From Talpa occidentalis (taxonomy: Eukaryota; Chordata; Mammalia; Eulipotyphla; Talpidae), in assembly GCF_014898055.3 (NCBI RefSeq), contig NW_023601104.1, positions 83,063,106-83,127,105 of the forward strand: 64,000 nucleotides of DNA, written 5' to 3'. Numbering within the stretch: the first letter of the stretch is position 1; each line of letters opens with the position of its first letter. The notes beneath the pieces are model-generated. The model searched no databases and was not told where the DNA came from. It saw nothing but the letters and a program-made list of their open reading frames with translations. This document shows, piece by piece, positions 57,183 through 64,000 of this stretch. A program made the position numbers and the translations under genes.

Positions 57183-57838
57183 TGTAACAGAAGAATCCCA
57201 GGGGAAAGGGAGGCTCCAGGTACTCTGCACCACCCTGAGGAAGGAAGGAGCTGGTTGGGGAAGAAGAGACAGAGAAGCCTGGGAGAAAAAAGGCAGGAGA
57301 CCAACAAGACCTGGAGGAGGCACTTGGCGCAGAGAGATGTGTGAAGAAGCCATGCTTGCTTCTTGGCCTTGGACTTGCACCAGGAACTTGGGGGACATGG
57401 ATGGAGACACTTGAAAGAGACAGAGACATGAATGAGAGATCCATGGGAAGACTAACTATGGCACCCTCTATCTTGACTTGGGTTTTTATTTTGCTCTTTT
57501 CCTTCCAGACTTGCCTGGCCCTTTCTGCCCCTTTTGTATGGTTCCCCGCCAGAAGGTGCCTTAGATTTGTGGCAAGTTTTTGGGACTCAGTGGTCCTGCT
57601 TTGGGCCAACCCTGTTTGGCTGGGCATTTACCCATGAGGGGACTGGTAACTTCGGGTGTTTGATTTGGAAAGTATATTCTTTCTCATTCTCTTTATTGCA
57701 CACTAATTATTATTAAAGTTTCTTTCCATTGAAGGTCTTACACACTGTAATATGTTTTCTCTTGATGTGGTGGATGGCCAAACTTATTTAGACTGGGTAG
57801 TTTGGGGCTCTTCAGGTACCCCTCACCCTACCCTGAAA
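57183..57838 (+). mobile_element. LTR-B copy, sense
   Basis: Starts TGTAACAGAAGAATCCCAGG and ends near CACCCTACCCTGAAATG. Aligns throughout with the other two LTR-B copies, including GGGACTGGTAACTTCGGGTG, ATTAAA at 57712-57717 and GATGTGGTGGATGGCC in U5. The 3' end is worn and no target duplication is seen, so it is older than the inner copy at 46789. Confidence 0.82.
57401..57637 (+). CDS. small hydrophobic reading frame within LTR-B (uncertain)
   Basis: Open for 78 codons from ATG 57401, ending in TGA; ATG 57458 is the one shared with the other sense copy. Around residues 20-40 is a hydrophobic segment (ILTWVFILLFSF) that could be a signal or membrane helix; the C-terminal part keeps LLWA.PVW-like residues shared with the other copy. 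No cellular or viral match is recognised. Confidence 0.2.
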   Translation: METLERDRDMNERSMGRLTMAPSILTWVFILLFSFQTCLALSAPFVWFPARRCLRFVASFWDSVVLLWANPVWLGIYP

Positions 57839-57849
57839 TGTGGTAAAAG

Positions 57850-58105
57850 CTGGGCTTCATAACTCCCCAGAAAAACTAGTGAGAATCAGGTCTCATTCCA
57901 AATCCGAATGCATCTTCTTACCAGCTGCATCAGAGAGTCTATTACCTTGACCTCATTAAGTCATAGGAAAGGAAATCAATGATAATAATAGTAGTATTTA
58001 TGTGGTGGGAATATTGTGGGTATTAAGTGGAATTTTATGTATAAAACACCTAAATCAGTGGTTGGCACAGATTTGTAAATGTTAGCTATTATTATTCTGT
58101 AACTG
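57850..58105 (+). mobile_element. MIR SINE, sense
   Basis: CTTACCAGCTGCATCAGAGA, TTACCTTGACCTCATTAAG, ATTAAGTGGAATTTTATG and CAGTGGTTGGCACAGATTTG followed by TAAATGTTAGCTATTATTAT keep the order of the MIR consensus. Degraded as expected for its age. Confidence 0.65.
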
Positions 58106-58640
58106 AAACAGTTATTACATTCCCAACAATTTAACTGAGCAAAGATTTATTGAGATGGTGTATATAAATATATATATTTATAGAATATATAAAATATAAT
58201 ATTTTAGGTATATATAAAATAAGAAAGACTTCTTTCTCTTATTGGAATGGTCATTATCTGGGGGCTGAAAGTCAGAACTCTTGGTCCCCAAAATAATCTG
58301 TTAAGTGGTAATAAAAAAGAAACAGATATATGCAATGTGTGTGCAAAGATAGGTGAGAAACCAAGTTTATATGATAGACAGTAATAAATACATGATGAAG
58401 GATACAAATTTAAGCTACTTTTCCTAAATGGGTGAATTACTATAATTATAACATGTAATAATCCATGAGAAAGTAATAAGATTTATTTCAATTCACCTCC
58501 ATTTACACTTTCTGTCACAGACACACATGCACATGTCTGCACAGTCATACTGTGAACTTTGCAGCCTACACCATTTACATCTCAACTCTATCCCAGTTCC
58601 CTCTGCCAGCCAGCATTGATTAAAGGAAAGCAGATGAGTA
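58106..58640. other. unassigned AT-rich sequence
   Basis: Includes a TATA-rich stretch at 58158-58225. No gene or repeat recognised. Confidence 0.42.
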
Positions 58641-58656
58641 TGATCAGATCTGGTTT

Positions 58657-58951
58657 TTTTTTATACCTTTTTTTTTTTTTTAAGATTTCTTTCTTTATTT
58701 TATACAAGCACTGGATACAATCAGAAGCGCAGGAGGGTGAGAGAATTCACCAGAGCCAGAGCAGGGAGCAGAACAGGCAGAAGGACCGAAGTACACTGCT
58801 GAGGGGAGCAGCAGGTGGCAGGAGAGGTCTGCGCACCATGTGGGACCCACCTCCGATGGCCGGGGAGCAGCCGGGGATCGAACCGTCGCTGCAGAGACTG
58901 CCGGGCAGCTTGGCAACCCAGCGTTCAACCGCTGCACCACCAGGGAGGCCC
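58657..58951 (-). mobile_element. SINE-B1, antisense
   Basis: Exact 16-bp duplication TGATCAGATCTGGTTT at 58641-58656 and 58952-58967. Carries the B1 block complement (CGGGGAGCAGCCGGGG). Recent by its intact duplication. Confidence 0.94.
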
Positions 58952-58967
58952 TGATCAGATCTGGTTT

Positions 58968-60136
58968 GATTTGATTTCTGGTCCCTGTTATATAGCTTCC
59001 TACCCCGCTACTCTCATTAATCCTTGGTGAGCCCACCTGCTCACTAAACATAAATAATTTGTGCAAAATACTCCTACAAATTCCCATGTGTTTATAAGAC
59101 TGAATGGAATGAAGATAATTTTCCAGGATCATTGTTAAGCACATGCAAATATCAGGCATATCTAAAGTCTCTCTTATATCTTTGGAAAAATATAAATCCA
59201 TTATGAGTATCTGTGCCCAAGCTATAAAATAGGGATGAGCTATAATATTTTTATTGCTTCTTTGTCCAGAGGATTTGGGACTTCTTCAATATTCACAAGT
59301 GTCTACAAGCACTACTTGAGATACATGATTGCGAGCAGTTAGCATGACCCTCAGCCTCTCCTCCCTCTGTAGCTGACACCCCACTGGTGATATCTGTAAA
59401 GTATAATCACAAGGGGTCCACCTCTAGTCACAATTATCTCCTATTGCCTCCAGCATTGTTGTTGCCCTAATCCAAAGTGACCTCTGATGTTCTTTGCAAC
59501 AAGATTTCACCTTGATAAAAATACTGGGTAAATAGAGGTGAGAATACAAAGTGTGTTTCATGTGCAAACCAGAGAGAGAAAGAGCAATAACACAGAAGTG
59601 AAGGCAACTGAAAATAAAGAGAATAAAACCAAAGTAAAGATCATTCACTAATTGGATTTCATTAGGTAATACAGTTTCTACTTCTAGTAAACACAAGACT
59701 TTAGAACAGATTACTCACCAATTATTATCTTTTGTGGCAGATTGTTTTTCGATGAAACAAGTCTGGAGTATGTGAGAATAGTTTCCTTTCCATATCTGTG
59801 GATTCTGTAATTTCTCATTCAACCAAATATTGGTGGAAGATGGGTACATTGTTTAGGCCCACCCAAACTGCCTCTGTCCTCAATATGGACAGACTTTTGA
59901 TTCTTGTCATTATTCTCTAAGCAATGCATAACAACTATTTCACTTACATGAATTTACATTTGCATTGTATTAGGTATTATAGGTAATCTAAAGATGATTT
60001 TAATTATATGGAAAGATGTAAGCTAAATGTAAATACTCCACCAGAGTATCTGCAGACTTAACCATCCTGGAATCAGTCCCCATGGATACTGAGGAAGGAC
60101 TGAAACGGTGGCCACACTGCTGAAAACTATTCAAGA
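58968..60136. other. unassigned sequence
   Basis: No recognised element over about 1.1 kb; frames are short. Confidence 0.42.
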
Positions 60137-60147
60137 GTTATTGTTGG

Positions 60148-60434
60148 TGGGCCTCCCCGTTGGTGCAGCGGTTGAGCGCTGGGCCGCGAAGCTGCCCGCA
60201 ACCTCTGCAGCGCCGGTTCGATCTCCAGCCACAGGCGAGGGTCCCACAAGGCGCGCAGACCTCACCTGCAGCTCGCTGCTCCCCTTTGCAGTGTGTTTCA
60301 TCGGTCTGTCTGTTCTGCTCCCCGCTCTGGCTCTGGTGAATTCTCTCTCACCCTCCCGTGCTTCTGAATGCACCCAGTGCTTGAATAAATAAATCTTGGA
60401 AAAAAAAAAATAGAAAAAAAATAGGAAAAAAAAA
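60148..60434 (+). mobile_element. SINE-B0, full length
   Basis: GTTATTGTTGG at 60137-60147 recurs as GTGATTGTTGG at 60435-60445. No B1 block. The tail is AATAAATC then an A-rich run broken by TAG and GG. Confidence 0.91.
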
Positions 60435-60445
60435 GTGATTGTTGG

Positions 60446-60923
60446 AAAATAACAACAGCAAAAAGAACAAGAAAAATCAAAACTATTTGGATCGCCATCT
60501 ATCATAGTTTCATATGGATTAAATAATTGAGCATCAATAATTAAATCATATACAGCTGGCAGAAAAATACGCACTTTTCCAAATCCCTGAACTCTAGAGT
60601 CTAAAGGAAAAAAATGTAAAAATGAGACAATTTTTAAAATTACTCATAAATTTAATTTCAGAGTCAGATTTTATTCCATAAGGTTAAGTTTGACAACATG
60701 CCAAAATAATAAAGTAAAGAACAAAACCAGGAAAAAGTATTTGTAGTAAATGAAAATGTTCATATTCACGTTATTTTTAAGGCTAGCCCTCAGAGACCAC
60801 ACACATCTTATAGTCACTCAATAGAATATTGCAAGTGTTCATGAAATTTCCTAATAAATGTGTGAATGCCTTGATAATAGAAAAAGTAAATATAGAAGTA
60901 ATGTAGAAATTATCACACACATT
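60446..60923. other. unassigned sequence
   Basis: AT-rich, nothing recognised. Confidence 0.42.
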
Positions 60924-60939
60924 AAAGAAAAATTAACCT

Positions 60940-61248
60940 GGGCCTCCCCGGTGGCGCAGCGGTTGAGCGCTGGGTTGCGAAGCTGCCCGCAGCCTCTGCA
61001 GCGCCGGTTCGATCCCCGGCTGCTCCCCGGCCACCAGAGGAGGGTCCCACATGGCACGCAGACCTCTCCTGCCGCCCGCTGCTCCCCTCAGCAGTGTACT
61101 TCGGTCCTTCTGCCTGCTCTGCTCCCTGCTCTGGCTCTGGTGAATGCTCTCACCCTCCCGCGCTTCTGACTGTACCCAGTGCTTATATGAATAAATAAAT
61201 AAATAAATAATAAATAAATAAAATAAAATAAATCTTTAAAAAAAAAAA
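60940..61248 (+). mobile_element. SINE-B1, full length
   Basis: Exact 17-bp duplication AAAGAAAAATTAACCTG (60924-60940, 61249-61265). Very close to the apparent consensus, with the B1 block and a long ATAAATA tail array; one of the youngest copies. Confidence 0.95.
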
Positions 61249-61265
61249 AAAGAAAAATTAACCTG

Positions 61266-61780
61266 CTTAAAAATTAATAGCATTGAGGGAAAGATCCCCA
61301 GGCTGGCTGAATTATGGGCTGTATATTTTTTTCAAAATGTCCCTATTTTCAAACTTTCAATGATGGAATGCAGCAATTTTAGTAAATGTAAAAGTTGAAA
61401 AGATTAGAATTTCAACTGTTGTGAAGTTAGCCTGTACAGTCCTAACAGCTGGTAATGTCTGTTTTTGTGTATAAGTAAATTTGGCACAAGGTGACAGATT
61501 CTACCCATTTTCAGTCCTAGAGATTATGTTTACTTAGGTGGCAGGAAGCACCCAAGTGCTCGTGCTGATGAAGTCAGTGCACACTGGGTCCATTTTAAAT
61601 ATTCACTACTCCTTGTCAGTTTCCACATTTGTGAATTTCTGTGTTTTTCTTAAGCACTTGGGATAACAGCTGTTTAGCAGATTTGCTTTGCAACTTCAAG
61701 TATGAGTAAAGAAAACATTTCAAGTCAAATTTTTAATCCTAGGAGGACTTTTATACACATAAATACACATCTGAGCTTAA
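61266..61780. other. unassigned sequence
   Basis: No recognised element. Confidence 0.42.
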
Positions 61781-61797
61781 ATAAAATAATACTCACT

Positions 61798-62060
61798 GGG
61801 GCTCCCTGGTGGTGCAAGGGGTTAAGATGCAACGTATGGAGCTATCTGTAGCCACTGCAGCATGAATTAGATCCCCGGACAGGGAGCTACCTACATGGCA
61901 CAGCAGACCTCTCCTGACTCACTCATTGCTCCCCTCAGCAGTGTATTTCAGTACATCTGCCTGTTCTGTTCCCCACTCTGTCTCTGGTGAATCCCCTCAC
62001 CCCCCATACTTCTGGCCTGTACCCCAATTCTCATATGCATAAATAAATCATTAAAAAAAT
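61798..62060 (+). mobile_element. SINE-A, full length
   Basis: Head GGGGCTCCCTGGTGGTGCAA, complete body and tail. AATAATACTCACT before it and AACTAATACCCACT after it form a worn target duplication. Confidence 0.89.
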
Positions 62061-62074
62061 AAACTAATACCCAC

Positions 62075-64000
62075 TTGCAAACAATTTGATGATCACATTT
62101 GTAGGATATAAAGCTCAAACTCAACCAAGTAGAAATGTGCAGTGCACTCAGAGGGAAAGCAACATAGCTAGCGGTGTTTTGTAAAAGTACAAAAGAAGCG
62201 TCAAGCCATTTTCATAAGGAATCTTGGTTCCCAGAGGGAAAAATACCCTTCTATAAAAATTTTGTAATAATTCTCCCACTTCTCATGAGATGTCTGTGAG
62301 ATTTAAATGAGGAAAACAATAAAATGCATTATCTAACAATAAAATGCTATGATATTATCAAGCTGTCTTTCATTTTTTTCAATTTGTAGCTTATATTGCT
62401 TTTCAAAATTAACGAGGTTAATTATAGAACAAGTTCTGCTATATAATTTACTGATTCATATTAATTATATAATTTGTAAATGATAAAATACAACAGTAGT
62501 AATAATAGGGATAATGTTTTAGAATGTGCTGGAAGAAGTTTTAATCCTTACATAGCAGAAATAAATAATAGAAGATAGTTAACTTGTAGGAAGCCAGTGA
62601 CTACTTGGGCTAGTCACTTAAAGCCAGAGTATTCACGTGGATCACCTGTGCCCTTAATTTCTGTCCATGATATTTAAAAAAACCCACTTTAATTATATCA
62701 GTCATATTAATACACAGAATAATTTGGTTATTACCATGTTAGCATTCAGAGGAAAAATCTGTAGCATTTGGCTGCATATTTTACAATTACCTCGGATTTG
62801 TTTATGACTTCTCACTCAAAATAAGTGATAAGTTGAACTGTCTTTGCAAAAAGAATCAGAATTGATGGGGATAAATGTCTCTTCCAGCCCTTCTCACCAT
62901 GAACCCAAGCACAGCTTTGAATAAACACTAGTATAAAAAGTGATGAGAACACTCCTTTGGCATATCACTTCCCTGAAGGAGCCTGCCAGTAAATGAAAAT
63001 CACTGTTCTCCAAGCCTGAGTAGTAGTAAGCCCACAGAAGCACAAAGTCCTAATGCATGATGGTGACCTCGCCCGCGTTGCTCAAATTCTAATAGGTGAT
63101 GACAGTGCGCTGAGTCCTTTGATGACATGGATTGTTTACTTACAGTCATTCCAACAAGGCTTAACAATATTACACAGAGTTACACAAAGTGGTCCGCAGC
63201 TCTGTTGTCAAAAAAATAAAATACACTGTCCACAGTGTCCTGGAAGACTGTTAACACGTTGTTTGTAGTTTCCAAGCAAGGACATTGTTAAACATATTTC
63301 ATATTAATGTAGTTTAGCTCGGTGACAATTTTCTCCTAGGAAAGAAATATGGGGTTCCTGAAAGGTTTAAGCAAATAATACATAGTACATTTGAAATATT
63401 CACAAGTCACGCATTGAACTTTCTCTCCTTGTATCTTAATAACCAAATAATACTTTCTGTACCCAATTATAGAGTATTTTTATATTGGCTTCCAGCAGGT
63501 TGCATTTTTATTTAGGAGTGTTATATTAAGAAACCCTTATTTTAGAGAGAGAGCCATTTTATGTTCATTTGGTTACAAGTTTTTAAGCAAAGTTAAAAGG
63601 TAGAATGTGATTACTTGTTCACTCTGTAGTGAGTTGTTAATCAGAAGAGGTTAATGAGATTCAATTAAGGATTAGATCCTTCTGAGAAATTTAATAGTCT
63701 GTTATTAGAATAAATAAGAGTTTTTCTGTAACAGTAGTATAAAGACAAATAGTTATCAAGCCTCAGGCACTATGGAATAAACTAACCAGCTAGCAGAGTT
63801 AAGACAAAAATGTCTTTGGCAACATTATATTTCTCAGTTAGGTGCATCGTGGAGAGTTATGTCTTCCTCCTAACGGATCCATCTTTAGACACAGTAGGAA
63901 GCAGGATGTCCACCTGGGTGGACCATTGGTCAGTTCTGGTGTGCAAGTTCCTGTTTGGAATTTACAGAACTACAGATTTTCTAATATCCAACAGAATTTC
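62075..64000. other. unassigned sequence
   Basis: Nearly 2 kb at the right edge without a recognised repeat, exon or RNA gene. The 71-codon frame at 63053-63268 has no recognised similarity. The absence of SINE, LTR and L1 is similar to 42.0-45.2 kb. Confidence 0.42.

Noticed and set aside
57040..57627. 195-codon antisense open frame over LTR-B
   Set aside because: It is the reverse of an LTR, low in complexity and rich in Ser and Pro; the related antisense stretch in the other copy is broken into different frames.
60940..61020. tRNA gene
   Set aside because: The A and B box-like sequences are the head of a SINE with body, A-tail and target duplication, not a folded tRNA gene.
1..64000. Prokaryotic systems (CRISPR, operons, attachment sites)
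   Set aside because: Repeats are dispersed retrotransposons with target duplications and A-tails. There are no regularly spaced short repeats and no dense coding sequence.

Overview
This window looks like an intergenic or deep intronic stretch of a placental mammal nuclear genome. It is AT-rich, has no convincing protein-coding gene, and is crowded with retrotransposon remains. The evidence is L1 ORF2 C-terminal coding sequence, antisense L1M-type ORF2 and 3'UTR sequence, MLT1-type (MaLR) LTRs, MIR SINEs, a probable MER5-like relic, and about 35 copies of a tRNA-derived SINE about 260-300 bp long whose tail carries AATAAA signals. As far as I recall, the SINE does not match the camelid, pig, cetacean, horse, carnivore, hedgehog or vespertilionid-bat SINE heads, so I do not assign a species.

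Local names used here. SINE-A: tRNA head, body with CAGCAGTGTATTTCAGT and CTCTGTCTCTGGTGAATCC, tail with TTGTATGCATAAATAAATC. SINE-B: same layout but with GAGCGCTGGGTTGCGAAGC in the head, CTCTGGCTCTGGTGAATTC in the body and ACCCAGTGCTTGTATAAAT near the tail. SINE-B1: SINE-B with an extra CTGCTCCCCGGCC-like block after the B box; SINE-B0 lacks it. LTR-A: LTR of about 390-430 bp beginning TGTAGGGTAAATG, with AATAAA. LTR-B: LTR of about 590-660 bp beginning TGTAAC, with ATTAAA. Both make 4-5 bp target duplications, as ERV1-like elements do. No internal gag, pol or env was recognised next to any of them.

Layout. 0-4.4 kb: three LTR-A copies, two of them facing each other. 4.5-9.7 kb: MIR, a MER5-like relic, an MLT1 LTR split by a SINE, and a head-to-head SINE pair. 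11.3-19.6 kb: L1 3' end, five SINE copies, an LTR-A inserted in a SINE, a second LTR-A, and a candidate exon at about 18.1 kb. 19.6-29.7 kb: a 10-kb stretch with no copy of the SINE and one CTCF-like site. 29.7-37.1 kb: SINE cluster with a compound insertion, and an L1 3' end. 37.1-41.5 kb and 48.6-53.3 kb: two long antisense L1M relics riddled with younger insertions. 46.2-47.8 kb: a nest of LTR-B in SINE-B in LTR-B. 53.3-58.1 kb: a truncated LTR-A, a 140-bp direct duplication, the third LTR-B and a MIR. 58.6-62.1 kb: four SINEs. 62.1-64 kb: nothing recognised.

Nothing here forms an operon or pathway. What the elements do together is record a relative insertion history: MIR, MLT1 and L1M first, then SINE-A, LTR-A and the younger L1, then SINE-B and a late LTR-B. 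All repeat names rest on pattern recognition by eye.
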